A stretch of 19,278 nt of DNA from Bacteroidota bacterium (GCA_015767395.1 JADWMI010000007.1:5288-24565); one strand, 5' to 3'. Positions 1 through 9,367 are shown, counted from the first letter of the stretch. Numbers and translations are program-made. The notes: generated by a model from the sequence alone, not told the origin.

Positions 1-1733
1 ATTCTACTTTGATAGGTGTATAAATCAAAGTACCTGCCTTTTTTAGCTATCAATTCATCATGCTTTCCACGTTCTACAATATTTCCATCTTCAATTACCA
101 ATATTTGATCTGCTTGCTGAATGGTACTTAATCGATGCGCTATTACAAAAGTGGTTCTATCTTTCATTAAAATACCCAAACTTTTTTGAATATAAGATTC
201 GCTTTCAGTATCCAAATTTGAAGTGGCTTCATCCAAAATAATAACTTTAGGATCTGCCAACAAGGCTCTTGCAATGGAAATTCTTTGACGCTGTCCACCA
301 GATAGTTTTACACCTCTCTCACCTATCACAGTTTCCAAACCTTCATCAAATCTATCGGTAAATTCATTTACGTACGCTCCTTCTACAGCAGCAATTAATT
401 GTTTCTCTGTTGCATTAGGTCTTGGAAATAATATATTTTCTCTTATAGTACCTTCATATAAAAAGTCATCCTGCAGTACAACGCCTAAATGCTGTCTAAA
501 GCTACTTAAATTTACTTTTGACATATCTATTCCATCCAGCGTTACTTTACCCAAGGAAGGGTTTAAAAAAGTGGCAGCTAAGCCCGCAATAGTAGATTTA
601 CCAGAACCAGAAGAGCCTACCAGGGCAGTTACACTTCCTAGAGGAGCTTCAAAATTAATATTATGTAAAACCTCTTTGTTCTCCTCATAACTAAATGAAA
701 CATTTTCAAAAACAATATTTCCTTTTATTTCTTCTAAATAAATTGTTCTGGTTTCCTCATTGTCCTCTTCGGTCATATTCATTAATTCCTGTGTACGGTC
801 CAAACCGGCCATTGCTTCAGTTAATTGACTTCCAATATTACTCATTTGAACAATTGGTGCCACCATAAAACCTAATAGCAATGTAAACTGAATAAACTCA
901 CCCAAAGTCATCGTTTCATTCATCATATAATAACCGCCAATTCCCATTATTCCAGCAGAAGCCAATCCTATTAGAAAAGTAGAGGAACTTGTAATAATAG
1001 CAGTAGCAGTTAAACTCTTTTTTACATTTAAAAACAAGGTTTCCACCCCTTTTTCAAAAGTTTTATTTTCTTGCTCTTCAGCATTGAACCCTTTTATTAC
1101 ACGAACACCATTCAATGTTTCTGTTAATCTACCCGTAACTTCTGCATTGATTTTTCCTCTAACTTTAAATATTGGCCGAATTACTCCAAATGCTTTCATC
1201 ATAACAATCGCAAAAATAATTACAGGTACCAACACCACAAATGTCATCATCGCATTTATTTTTATCAACCAAATAAATGATATAATCGCAGTTATAGAAC
1301 CTCCTATAAGTTGAACCAATCCAGTACCAACCAAATTACGAACTCCTTCAACATCAGTCATAACCCTTGAAACCAAGGCACCCGATTTATTGTTATCAAA
1401 AAAATTAATAGGTAATTTAAGAAGCTTTCTTTGGACTTTAGCTCTTAATAATGAAATTAAATGCTGGGCCTCAACACTTAATAACCTTGTTAATGAAAAA
1501 GAAGTCAATGCCTGAATTAATAAGGCTGCAACTACAATAATTAGAAGTGTATACAATCCACTCAAATCACTATTAGGAACAACGTCATCAATCAAAGTCT
1601 TTGTTTGCAAAGGAATAATTAATCCTGCTAAACTTTTTAAAATGATTAGCACTAAACCAATAGCAATTATTTTTTTTCTAGGCCAGATAAATTCCTTAAA
1701 CGCCCAGGCAAATGATACTTTATTTTTACTCAT
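1..1733 (-). CDS. ABC exporter, fused membrane and ATPase domains (MsbA/multidrug type), C-terminus cut by window edge
   Basis: ATP-driven inner-membrane exporter half-transporter, expected to work as a homodimer moving lipid or drug-like substrates outward. The frame opens at ATG 1733-1731 (MSKNKVSFAWAF) and gives 577 complete codons with no stop before base 1. Residues about 20-310 form the six-helix exporter domain. The ATPase follows: Walker A GSSGSGKS at 373-380, Q-loop VVLQDD near 418-423, signature LSGGQ at 477-481, Walker B VIILDEA at 497-503, H-loop IAHRLST at 531-537. The visible tail (KGRYFDLYTYQSR) resembles the usual end of this family, so only a few codons should be missing. The exact substrate cannot be told from sequence. 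A CAAATATA match to the -7 element lies at 1737-1744 but is too close to the ATG to be convincing. Confidence 0.93.
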   Translation of the reverse strand, partial: MSKNKVSFAWAFKEFIWPRKKIIAIGLVLIILKSLAGLIIPLQTKTLIDDVVPNSDLSGLYTLLIIVVAALLIQALTSFSLTRLLSVEAQHLISLLRAKVQRKLLKLPINFFDNNKSGALVSRVMTDVEGVRNLVGTGLVQLIGGSITAIISFIWLIKINAMMTFVVLVPVIIFAIVMMKAFGVIRPIFKVRGKINAEVTGRLTETLNGVRVIKGFNAEEQENKTFEKGVETLFLNVKKSLTATAIITSSSTFLIGLASAGIMGIGGYYMMNETMTLGEFIQFTLLLGFMVAPIVQMSNIGSQLTEAMAGLDRTQELMNMTEEDNEETRTIYLEEIKGNIVFENVSFSYEENKEVLHNINFEAPLGSVTALVGSSGSGKSTIAGLAATFLNPSLGKVTLDGIDMSKVNLSSFRQHLGVVLQDDFLYEGTIRENILFPRPNATEKQLIAAVEGAYVNEFTDRFDEGLETVIGERGVKLSGGQRQRISIARALLADPKVIILDEATSNLDTESESYIQKSLGILMKDRTTFVIAHRLSTIQQADQILVIEDGNIVERGKHDELIAKKGRYFDLYTYQSR

Positions 1734-1796
1734 AGGCAAATATAGACGAATATTTTTCCAAATCCTTACACCAAAAATCTCGTGAATCATCCAACT

Positions 1797-1835
1797 AAAA
1801 AAAACTGTCTAAAAAATTAAATTTCCAGACAGTTT
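1797..1835 (-). terminator. Intrinsic terminator after the Asp-box protein gene
   Basis: Nine-base-pair perfect stem: AAACTGTCT at 1802-1810 pairs with AGACAGTTT at 1827-1835, with a 16-nt AT-rich loop. Read on the minus strand the stem runs directly into eight T residues (1804-1797). It sits 23 nt past the stop of the gene ending at 1858, so it should end that transcript before the ABC gene. Confidence 0.85.
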
Positions 1836-1857
1836 ACATTTTAACCTTTTAGTGGAA

Positions 1858-4800
1858 TTACTCTTGGTTATATCTTCTACGAGATGGCGGATTGTTATAT
1901 AAAATACCACCAGCAGCTTCAAATTCCTTTTCCAATGTCGGAAGTTTCACATCAAATAAATTATTTAATGTCACTTCTTCTGAATTAAAAGTCTTTTCAG
2001 CTATTGAAAACTGTTCTTTTTGAGAGCCTGTAATATCTACTTGAGCAGAAGACGTAGTATACAAAGCAACTCGTAACCTGCTAGCAACTGTATTTTTTGC
2101 TCCAAATCCACCAATAATAATTTTAGCTGAAGCATCTACTTCTTTTTGCATCGCATCAATTTTAACGATCAATGCATTGGCATCAATAGCAGTATTTCCC
2201 AATATTGATTTCATACTTTTTAATTGTGTATTCATAGCTGAAATTTTACCACGAGCCGAATTTACCTTAGCATTTAAATCACTCACTCCTTTCAAAAAGT
2301 CAAAATTAGCATTGTAATTTGGCGTTCCTAGCGCATTTGGAATTGATTTAACCGTGAATGACTGTGGCTCAACCAAACGTGTGAATACACCATTCATATT
2401 TTTATCTATGGCTACTTTATAAGTTCCAGGTGGTACTTTTGGTCCACGACTTGTTAAATAACTTAAATCCCAATCAACCGATTGATATCCTTTTGCTAAC
2501 GGCTTTGAAATTTTTCGCATTATATTATTCTCACCATCATAAACTGTAAAAATCAGCGTAGGTTTCACTTCTTTAGTTTCAGCTAATAATTCTTCTTCAG
2601 TAGGATATACAAACTTACCTCCCGATTTTTCAGCTTCCTTCATTCTTTTTTCGCGTTTTGCTTTTAAACTTTCAAAACCGTTTTTAATGAAATATTCAAA
2701 TTTAGCTGCAGGTTTTGGATTTGAAGCTCTAAAATGAACATCTCCTTGATAGGTTAAATTATTAGATGGAAAATATAATAATGCTTCATTTGTAGCAAAT
2801 AAATGTGCTTCCTTCTCAGCAACTTGCTTACTTAAATTTCTTAAAGAAGAATAATTGTCCAACACGTAAAATCCACGTCCGAAAGTAGCAACTACCAAAT
2901 CGTTTTCACGCTCTTGAATGGTTAATTCTTTCACTTGAATGGTAGGAATACCTTTTTTCATTTGAACCCATTTTTCACCACCATCAATAGTTGTCCAAAC
3001 ACCCCACTCAGTTCCAATAAATAAAATATTTGGATCAATAGGGTCTTCAATTACACAATAAACTGTTCCCAATGGTAAATTGGAAGCTATCGATTTCCAT
3101 GTTTTTCCATTATCGGTACTTTTAATTAAATAAGGTGTGAAATCACTACTGTTTTTTCTTCCATCAAAGCAAGCATAAACTGTGTTTTCTTGATGTCTTG
3201 AAGGTGTTATATAATTTACAAAAGTCATATTTGGAACACTAGGGAACTTTTCATATTTAGTCCAATTTGCTCCGTCATTCTCTGTAACCCAAATCAAACC
3301 ATCATCTGTTCCCACATACAACATACCTTGTTTTAAAGGAGACTCAGACAAAGCAAAAATATTCCCAAATTTTGAAGTTGACATATTTTTAGCAACAGCT
3401 TCTGGCTGCCATAATTTACCCATCATTGGCAAAGTATTTTGATCAATACCTCTTGTCATGTCTCCACTTACTTTTTTCCAAGAACCACCCATATCTGTAC
3501 TTTTCAAAACATAGTTCCCTCCTACATATAAAGTTTTAGGATTAAACTTACTAATAAAATAAGGCGTATTCCAATTCCAATTATACTCTTCATCTTCGGT
3601 AGGTTGTGGTTTAATTGAAATACTGTTTCCAGTGGTTCTATCATAGCGCCTTAAACCACAATATTGAGATTCACAGTAATGAATATCAGGATTACTAGGA
3701 TCTGGAATTGATAAATACCCATCACCACCAATAGTATGCGTCCAATCCGCATTCACAATATCTTTACGATGTGTTTGTGAAGGACCAAACCAAGAGCCAT
3801 TGTCTTGAGCACCTCCATACACATTGTAAAACGGATAGTCATTATCTGTTCTTACATGGTAATACTGGGTCAATGGTAAATTATTCTTAAACTGCCAAGT
3901 TTTTGCACGATCATAAGTTTCATAAATTCCACCATCACAACCAGCAATATAATGGTTTGTATTTGTAGGATCAATCCATAAAGCATGGTTATCAACGTGC
4001 TTATTACTTCCTTCAATATTTTCCCATGTTTTTCCACCATCATTTGATAGTGAATTATAGGTATCCATTAAAATTACAACGTTGGCATTAATTGGATCCG
4101 TATACAATTCATTGTAATACTGTGGACTTCCAGAAACTTTATCGCTTCTTTTATCCCAGCTTTCACCCATATCACTTGACTTATAAAATCCACCTTTATT
4201 CCCTGGCAATTCAATTACAGCATAAATAATATCAGGATTCGAAGGTGCTAAAGCCAAACCAATACGACCAACATCGCCTTTCGGTAATCCTTTTTTTAAC
4301 TTTACCCAAGTTTCACCTGCATCTACAGATTTATATATAGCAGATTCTGGACCTCCATCAATTTTTGAATACACCCTGCGTTCACGTTGATGCGATGTTG
4401 CATATAAAACATCTGGATTTCTAGGATCCATTTCCATATCGGAAACCCCAGTATATTCACCAATTTCTAATACTCTTTTCCAGTTTTTACCACCATCAAT
4501 AGTTTTGTACAGACCTCGCTCACCTCCTGGCCCCCAGGCTTGACCTTGAGCAGCAACATACACAACATTGCTATTTCGAGGGTCAATCATAATTTTACCA
4601 ATTTGTGAACTCGTTTTCAATCCCATATTAGTAAAAGATTTTCCACCATCAGTGGTTTTATAAACACCATCGCCATAAGCCAAATTACGCTGTGAATTGT
4701 TTTCTCCAGTTCCTACCCAAACGACATTTGAATTGTTTGGATCCATTGCCAAACAACCTATTGAAAATACTTTTTGATCATCAAAAATGGGTTTGAAAGT

Positions 4801-5088
4801 TGTTCCATGGTTCATTGTTTTCCAAAGTCCACCAGCGGCAACTCCGACATAATATTCTGACGTGTTTTCGGGATTTACAGCCAAATCAGAAATACGTCCT
4901 GAATAAGCAGCTGGTCCAATACTTCTGAAGTTAAACATTTTCAACATATTATCAGTCAATTCAAACTGATTCTGATTGGAGTTTGATTTCTTTTTACTCT
5001 TTTGAGCAAAGCTTTGAAAAGACGAAATCATTAATAAGAAGCTAAGCATCGTTATAAAAAACCTGCTTTTGTTTAATGTTTTTTGCAT
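1858..5088 (-). CDS. Exported Asp-box (BNR/VPS10-like) beta-propeller protein
   Basis: Large secreted or periplasmic protein of the sortilin/VPS10-like 'glycosyl hydrolase, BNR repeat' type common in Bacteroidota. Its biochemical role is unknown to me; propellers of this kind bind or cleave polymers, but I see no catalytic set that fixes an activity. Residues 1-28 form a signal peptide (basic start, hydrophobic core, ...SFQSFAQ). About eleven Asp-box motifs (S/T-x-D-x-G-x-T/S-W or close) can be counted between residues ~90 and 760, for example KTTDGGKSF, KTIDGGKNW, KSVDAGETW, LSNDGGKTW, KSTDNGKTW and TTIDGGEKW, consistent with two tandem propellers. Residues ~870-965 look like a small beta-sandwich (VPPGTYKVAID), followed by a helical tail. 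There is no obvious type IX secretion tail. Upstream, a TTTG-rich leader (5091-5104) and a CAAAATTA -7 candidate at 5158-5165 are present. Confidence 0.85.
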   Translation of the reverse strand: MQKTLNKSRFFITMLSFLLMISSFQSFAQKSKKKSNSNQNQFELTDNMLKMFNFRSIGPAAYSGRISDLAVNPENTSEYYVGVAAGGLWKTMNHGTTFKPIFDDQKVFSIGCLAMDPNNSNVVWVGTGENNSQRNLAYGDGVYKTTDGGKSFTNMGLKTSSQIGKIMIDPRNSNVVYVAAQGQAWGPGGERGLYKTIDGGKNWKRVLEIGEYTGVSDMEMDPRNPDVLYATSHQRERRVYSKIDGGPESAIYKSVDAGETWVKLKKGLPKGDVGRIGLALAPSNPDIIYAVIELPGNKGGFYKSSDMGESWDKRSDKVSGSPQYYNELYTDPINANVVILMDTYNSLSNDGGKTWENIEGSNKHVDNHALWIDPTNTNHYIAGCDGGIYETYDRAKTWQFKNNLPLTQYYHVRTDNDYPFYNVYGGAQDNGSWFGPSQTHRKDIVNADWTHTIGGDGYLSIPDPSNPDIHYCESQYCGLRRYDRTTGNSISIKPQPTEDEEYNWNWNTPYFISKFNPKTLYVGGNYVLKSTDMGGSWKKVSGDMTRGIDQNTLPMMGKLWQPEAVAKNMSTSKFGNIFALSESPLKQGMLYVGTDDGLIWVTENDGANWTKYEKFPSVPNMTFVNYITPSRHQENTVYACFDGRKNSSDFTPYLIKSTDNGKTWKSIASNLPLGTVYCVIEDPIDPNILFIGTEWGVWTTIDGGEKWVQMKKGIPTIQVKELTIQERENDLVVATFGRGFYVLDNYSSLRNLSKQVAEKEAHLFATNEALLYFPSNNLTYQGDVHFRASNPKPAAKFEYFIKNGFESLKAKREKRMKEAEKSGGKFVYPTEEELLAETKEVKPTLIFTVYDGENNIMRKISKPLAKGYQSVDWDLSYLTSRGPKVPPGTYKVAIDKNMNGVFTRLVEPQSFTVKSIPNALGTPNYNANFDFLKGVSDLNAKVNSARGKISAMNTQLKSMKSILGNTAIDANALIVKIDAMQKEVDASAKIIIGGFGAKNTVASRLRVALYTTSSAQVDITGSQKEQFSIAEKTFNSEEVTLNNLFDVKLPTLEKEFEAAGGILYNNPPSRRRYNQE

Positions 5089-5279
5089 GATTGTTTGTTT
5101 GTTTAATTTAAGTTTTGGTTTTCATAAAAATACATCTTTTTTTAAATCTATTATGTTCAAAATTAACTTAAATAAAACCTTTCAGTTATTTATAATCATT
5201 CAAAATTCTTTAGAAAAAAAAGTTCCAATTATAACATCTATTTTTTCATTATATTTATACAACTTTTAAAATTATTCTC

Positions 5280-6455
5280 TTGATAAGTGCAGCATTTTCA
5301 GAAAAAAAAATGGGAAACTCAAAACTCGTTTTAAAAAATATATTTATAAAATCTGCAACCTATGAAGGTATGTTCAAAAATGGCATTCCAACACAAAATT
5401 TAATAGACCATCATGTTTCAATGGCGAAAGGAGATGTTGGGCTCACAACAGTATCTTACGGTGCTGTATCCCCAGATGCACGCACCTTTAACGAGCAAAT
5501 GTATATCAATTCAAAAAGTTTGGAAAAACTTAAAGTATTGGCAACTGAGGTTCATAAAGCTGGAGGAAAAGTTTCAATGCAACTCACACATTGCGGCTAT
5601 TTTTCAAAAAATAAAGATGTAAAAACTCCTTTAGCGCCGAGCAAAGTTTTTAATGAATATGGATTCATGAGTGGCATTGTTTTTTCGAAAGAAATGACAA
5701 AAAATGACATGAAAAATGTATCGTACGATTTTGCTAAAGCAGCCTTAAAATTAAAAGAAATTGGTTTTGATGCAGTTGAAATTCATATGGGACATGGTTA
5801 TTTACTGAGTCAGTTCTTGAGTCCTTGGACCAACAAACGAAAAGATGAATATGGAGGTAGTATTGAAAACAGAACCAGATTTCCTATTGAAGTATTAAAA
5901 AATGTAGTTTCAAAAGTAGGTAATGATTTTCCTGTCTTGGTAAAATTAAATTTGAGTGATGGATTTAAAGGAGGCTTTACATTAGATGAATGCAAATATG
6001 TAGCTTCTGAATTGGAAAAAAATGGTTGTTCAACAATTGTTTTAAGCGGTGGATTTACAAGTAAAACACCCTTTTATTTAATGCGTGGTGATGTGCCTTT
6101 AAAAGGGATGATAAAAAATGGAGGTTCATTTGCTGAAAAAATTACAATGGCTCTCTTTGGTCCTTTTATAGTAAAAAAATATAAATTTGAACCCAATTTT
6201 TTCTTGAATCAAGCAATGGTAATCCGGAGATCAGTTTCTATGCCTCTTGCCTATTTAGGAGGTGTGGATTCAATAAAAGGAATTAAAGAAATTATATATG
6301 CTGGTTTTGACTTTATAGCTTTGGCCAGACCTCTAATTCATGATTCTGATTTTTTATTAAAAATTGAAAACAAAACTATTGAAAAATCAGCTTGTACAAG
6401 ATGTAATGAATGTGTTGTTGAAATGGATAGAGATGGTGTTAAATGTGTTATTTAA
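5280..6455 (+). CDS. Old Yellow Enzyme-type NADH:flavin ene-reductase, possible steroid delta4-reductase
   Basis: FMN-dependent TIM-barrel oxidoreductase that should reduce activated C=C bonds. Family marks: SATYEG at 25-30, QLTHCGYFS at 101-109, HxxH at 169/172 within EIHMGHGYLLSQFLSPWTNKR, DEYGGSIENR at 189-198, LGGV at 326-329 and FIALARPLIHD at 345-355. The start is uncertain. TTG at 5280 keeps FSEKKMGN, which aligns with the family N-terminus (F-x-P-x-K-I-G-N); the first ATG, at 5310, would remove it, so TTG or another non-ATG start is preferred. A C-terminal CTRCNEC plus a later Cys (372, 375, 378, 389) resembles the Fe-S-binding segment of the 2,4-dienoyl-CoA reductase branch, though the protein ends there and lacks the extra flavodoxin-like domains. 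It is followed by a 3beta-HSD-type SDR and a steroid 5-alpha-reductase, which suggests 3-oxo-delta4 steroid or bile acid substrates (inference). Confidence 0.88.
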   Translation: MISAAFSEKKMGNSKLVLKNIFIKSATYEGMFKNGIPTQNLIDHHVSMAKGDVGLTTVSYGAVSPDARTFNEQMYINSKSLEKLKVLATEVHKAGGKVSMQLTHCGYFSKNKDVKTPLAPSKVFNEYGFMSGIVFSKEMTKNDMKNVSYDFAKAALKLKEIGFDAVEIHMGHGYLLSQFLSPWTNKRKDEYGGSIENRTRFPIEVLKNVVSKVGNDFPVLVKLNLSDGFKGGFTLDECKYVASELEKNGCSTIVLSGGFTSKTPFYLMRGDVPLKGMIKNGGSFAEKITMALFGPFIVKKYKFEPNFFLNQAMVIRRSVSMPLAYLGGVDSIKGIKEIIYAGFDFIALARPLIHDSDFLLKIENKTIEKSACTRCNECVVEMDRDGVKCVI

Positions 6456-6525
6456 AATGAAACTCTTATTCCAAATATTAAAAATTGTATTAAATTCGAA
6501 CTTCATTAAATTAGTATTCAAATAA

Positions 6526-7500
6526 ATGTTAAATACCCCAAAAATAGCAATTACTGGTGGAAGCGGTCATTTAGGAAACTGCCTTATTGATAAACTGCTT
6601 TCTGATGGTTATTTAATAAACGCACTTTACACTTCTAATTTACCATCTAAAAAACACGGAAATTTAACTTGGATTCAAGGTGACATTTGTGATTCGAATG
6701 CAATTAATACTTTAGCTGAAAATTGTACCGTTTTAATTCATAGCGCTGGAATGATTTCTATAGGAAATAAAAATCATGAGGAAGTTTATCGTGTTAATGT
6801 AGCTGGTACTGACACTATCATAAATGCTTGTATTCAATTTCCGACAATACGATTGATACATATTAGTTCTTCAAATGCTGTTAAAGAAAGTAAGGGGAAT
6901 GAAATTTTTAATGAAGACAGACCTTATAAAACGGCTGATGATTTTATTTATCCTTATTCAAAAGCTTCAGCCGAACAGTTGGTTCTAAAAGCTGTTACAG
7001 CCCATAATCTTGATGCTATTATCATTCGACCAACTTCAATTGTTGGACCATCAGATAATAAACCTTCACTATTAGGGCAAACTATTTTAGATTTACACCT
7101 AAATAAATTACCTGTAATTACCACTGGAGGCTATGATTTAGTTGATGTACGTGATTTATCTCAAACCATTATTAACAGTTTTTATAAAGGCGAAAAAGGA
7201 TCCATTTATTTAGTTGGCGGACAATATATGACGGTAAAAGATATAGCTATAGCTTCAAATTCAACTAAAATCCCTACTGTAATATCATTAAATCTCCTAC
7301 TACTGTTAATGCCTCTTATCAATATTTATCAAAAATTATTTGAGCTTAAATGGCCTATTACGAAAGAGAGTTTAATGACATTAAAATTAGCACCAAAAAA
7401 CTTGGATATTTCCAAAGCAACAAATGAATTAAATCATAATTGTAGGCCAATTAGTGAATCTATTGAAGATTTAAAAATTTGGTTTCAAAAAAATAATTAA
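6526..7500 (+). CDS. Extended SDR, 3beta-hydroxysteroid dehydrogenase/epimerase type
   Basis: NAD(P)-dependent dehydrogenase of 324 aa. Rossmann nucleotide motif GGSGHLG at 11-17, DI at 53-54 for the adenine side, HSAG at 72-75, catalytic Ser in HISSSN (114-116), Tyr142 and Lys146 in YPYSK, and IIRPTSIVGPSD at 166-177. The layout is that of the NAD-dependent epimerase/3beta-HSD family. It starts with ATG 70 nt after the ene-reductase, no terminator lies between, and its TAA is immediately followed by the ATG of the next gene, so the two are very likely co-transcribed and translationally linked. In this context the best guess is oxidation/reduction at the 3-position of a steroid; a sugar or dihydroflavonol-type substrate cannot be excluded from sequence. 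Confidence 0.87.
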   Translation: MLNTPKIAITGGSGHLGNCLIDKLLSDGYLINALYTSNLPSKKHGNLTWIQGDICDSNAINTLAENCTVLIHSAGMISIGNKNHEEVYRVNVAGTDTIINACIQFPTIRLIHISSSNAVKESKGNEIFNEDRPYKTADDFIYPYSKASAEQLVLKAVTAHNLDAIIIRPTSIVGPSDNKPSLLGQTILDLHLNKLPVITTGGYDLVDVRDLSQTIINSFYKGEKGSIYLVGGQYMTVKDIAIASNSTKIPTVISLNLLLLLMPLINIYQKLFELKWPITKESLMTLKLAPKNLDISKATNELNHNCRPISESIEDLKIWFQKNN

Positions 7501-8250
7501 ATGACTCTAGAAACTTTCAACACTATTTGTATTATTTGGTCGGCAATAGCTTTAGCCACATTTGTTTTATTGCAATATGTAACCGCTCCTTACGGTAGGC
7601 ACGTTACAAAAGGTTGGGGAATTGAAATTTCAAATAGAGCTGGCTGGATTTTAATGGAAATACCCTCTTTTTTAATTATTTTATACTTTTATATAACATC
7701 TAACCAAACTAGTTATGCCGCAATGCTCAGTATGCTTTGGTTGTTTCATTATTTAAACAGAACATTTATTTTCCCATTTAGAATTAGAACAAAAGGAAAA
7801 AAAATGCCATTGACAATTGTATTTTCAGCTGTGTTTTTTAATTTTCTTAATGCAGGACTAAATGGTTATTTTTTAGCAAATTTTGAAACCTACACGGCCG
7901 TAAATTTTACAAATTGGAATTTTATTTTAGGAGGTATACTATTTATTATCGGTTTTGTTTCAAATCAAATAAGTGATACTATTTTAATAAATTTAAGAAA
8001 ACCAAACGAAACAGGTTACAAAATCCCAAAAGGGTTTTTATTTAAATATATCTCTTGCCCTAACCTATTTAGTGAATTAATACAATGGACTGGTTTTGCT
8101 TTAATGGCTTGGAATTTCCCTGCCACTACATTTTTAATTTGGACCGCTGCAAACTTACTTCCAAGAGCTATTAAACATCATAAATGGTATAAATCCAATT
8201 TTAAAGAATATCCAAAAAACAGAAAAGCCGTGATACCAGGAATCTGGTAA
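7501..8250 (+). CDS. 3-oxo-5-alpha-steroid 4-dehydrogenase (steroid 5-alpha-reductase family)
   Basis: Integral membrane NADPH-dependent reductase, 249 aa, close to the ~255 aa of animal SRD5A1/2, with about six or seven hydrophobic segments. Hallmarks of the family: APYGRH at 29-34, the WILMEIPS segment with Glu53, LFHYLNRT with Tyr84 (these correspond by my alignment to the substrate-contacting Glu and Tyr of SRD5A2), NLRKPNETGYKIPKG at 164-178, SELIQW with Glu192, and the C-terminal KHHKWYKSNFKEYPKNRKAVIPG. The usual N-x-H-S-D motif reads N-Q-I-S-D (155-159), so the His is replaced. The start codon abuts the stop of the SDR gene. The product would reduce the delta4 bond of 3-oxo steroids in the 5-alpha sense, complementing the ene-reductase upstream. 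Confidence 0.9.
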   Translation: MTLETFNTICIIWSAIALATFVLLQYVTAPYGRHVTKGWGIEISNRAGWILMEIPSFLIILYFYITSNQTSYAAMLSMLWLFHYLNRTFIFPFRIRTKGKKMPLTIVFSAVFFNFLNAGLNGYFLANFETYTAVNFTNWNFILGGILFIIGFVSNQISDTILINLRKPNETGYKIPKGFLFKYISCPNLFSELIQWTGFALMAWNFPATTFLIWTAANLLPRAIKHHKWYKSNFKEYPKNRKAVIPGIW

Positions 8251-8251
8251 C

Positions 8252-9367
8252 CTATTTTATTTCTGTGAATTTAATACCCAATTCTTTTTGAATTTCATGA
8301 ATTTTTTGAACTTCACCAGGTGTTACCAATGCAATAGAGTAACCAGTTTTACCAGCTCTTGCAGTTCTACCACTTCTATGAGTATAGTATTCCATTTGTT
8401 CTGGTAATTGATGATGGATAATAAAAGCTAAGTTATCAACATCAATACCACGAGCAGAAACATCGGTAGAAATAAGCACTTGTAAACTTTTATTTTTAAA
8501 AGCACGCATTACTTTTTCACGATCTCTTTGCTGCATATCTCCTTCTAAAGCAGCAACGGAAAAACCTTCTTCCTTCAGTAATTCCGTTAAAGATTGAGTC
8601 CCTAACTTGGTTCTGCAAAAAATAATTCCTCTATCATTGTTTCTTCTTTCTAAAATATTAATCAAAAGGTTAACCTTATCCTTCACTTCTGTTTTAATAT
8701 ATTGATGTGTAATATTTGCATTTACCAAAGCATTTTTATTTACTGCTATTTTCGGGGAATTAGCAGCCATATATGCTTTTACAATTTTTTGAATTTCATC
8801 TGGCATTGTTGCTGAAAAAAGCCAAGTATTGCAATTAGCGCTTGTGAATTTTAGTATTCGGTTTAAATCTTGTTTAAAACCCATACTTAGCATTTCATCG
8901 GCTTCATCTAAAACAATGGTCTTCAATTTTTTTAGATTAATTTCACCTCGTTCTATTAAATCAATTAATCTACCAGGCGTTGCAACAATTATATGTGTCG
9001 TTCTTTTTAATGCAGAGATTTGCTTTTCAATTTTTTCTCCTCCATAAACACCTTCAACAAAAATTTTAGCATCCACATATTTTGTGAATTTGAACAATTG
9101 TTTCTTGATTTGCTGTGCTAATTCTCTGGTTGGAGCTAATATTAAACCCTGAACATTATTAGATAACGGATCAATAGTGTTTAATAGCGGCAATCCAAAA
9201 GCTGCAGTCTTACCTGTTCCAGTTTGTGCCAAACCAATAAAATCAGTTTTAGACTTCATCAAAACTGGAATTGTTTTTTCTTGAATTTCAGTAGGCTTTT
9301 TAATTCCTAACTCTTTTAATGCTGTTATATATTCCTTTTGAATACCTAATTCTAAAAATGTTGACAT
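8252..9367 (-). CDS. DEAD-box ATP-dependent RNA helicase, minimal core
   Basis: RNA-unwinding ATPase consisting of little more than the two RecA-like domains (371 aa). Q motif around residues 21-29 (GIKKPTEIQ), motif I AQTGTGKT at 47-54, Ia PTRELA at 79-84, GG at 109-110, Ib TPGR at 130-133, II DEAD at 154-157, III SAT at 185-187, V STDVSARGID at 300-309, VI HRSGRTARAG at 330-339. It lacks the basic or glycine-rich C-terminal tail of RhlE/CsdA-type helicases, so RNA targeting probably depends on a partner. The cold-shock gene lies upstream on the same strand, but a terminator separates them and the helicase has its own -7-like box. Its stop lies one base from the convergent 5-alpha-reductase stop. 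Confidence 0.95.
   Translation of the reverse strand: MSTFLELGIQKEYITALKELGIKKPTEIQEKTIPVLMKSKTDFIGLAQTGTGKTAAFGLPLLNTIDPLSNNVQGLILAPTRELAQQIKKQLFKFTKYVDAKIFVEGVYGGEKIEKQISALKRTTHIIVATPGRLIDLIERGEINLKKLKTIVLDEADEMLSMGFKQDLNRILKFTSANCNTWLFSATMPDEIQKIVKAYMAANSPKIAVNKNALVNANITHQYIKTEVKDKVNLLINILERRNNDRGIIFCRTKLGTQSLTELLKEEGFSVAALEGDMQQRDREKVMRAFKNKSLQVLISTDVSARGIDVDNLAFIIHHQLPEQMEYYTHRSGRTARAGKTGYSIALVTPGEVQKIHEIQKELGIKFTEIK

Noticed and set aside
1084..1314. Plus-strand frame of 76 aa
   Set aside because: Lies antisense inside the ABC exporter gene, whose minus-strand frame has full family motifs.
5069..5269. Plus-strand frame of 66 aa upstream of the ene-reductase
   Set aside because: Overlaps the signal-peptide end of the Asp-box gene, low-complexity F/L/I-rich sequence, no promoter or family resemblance.
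8248..8254. Convergent stops one base apart as a possible bidirectional terminator
   Set aside because: No inverted repeat with T-runs was found at the junction; close convergent spacing alone is ordinary in compact genomes.
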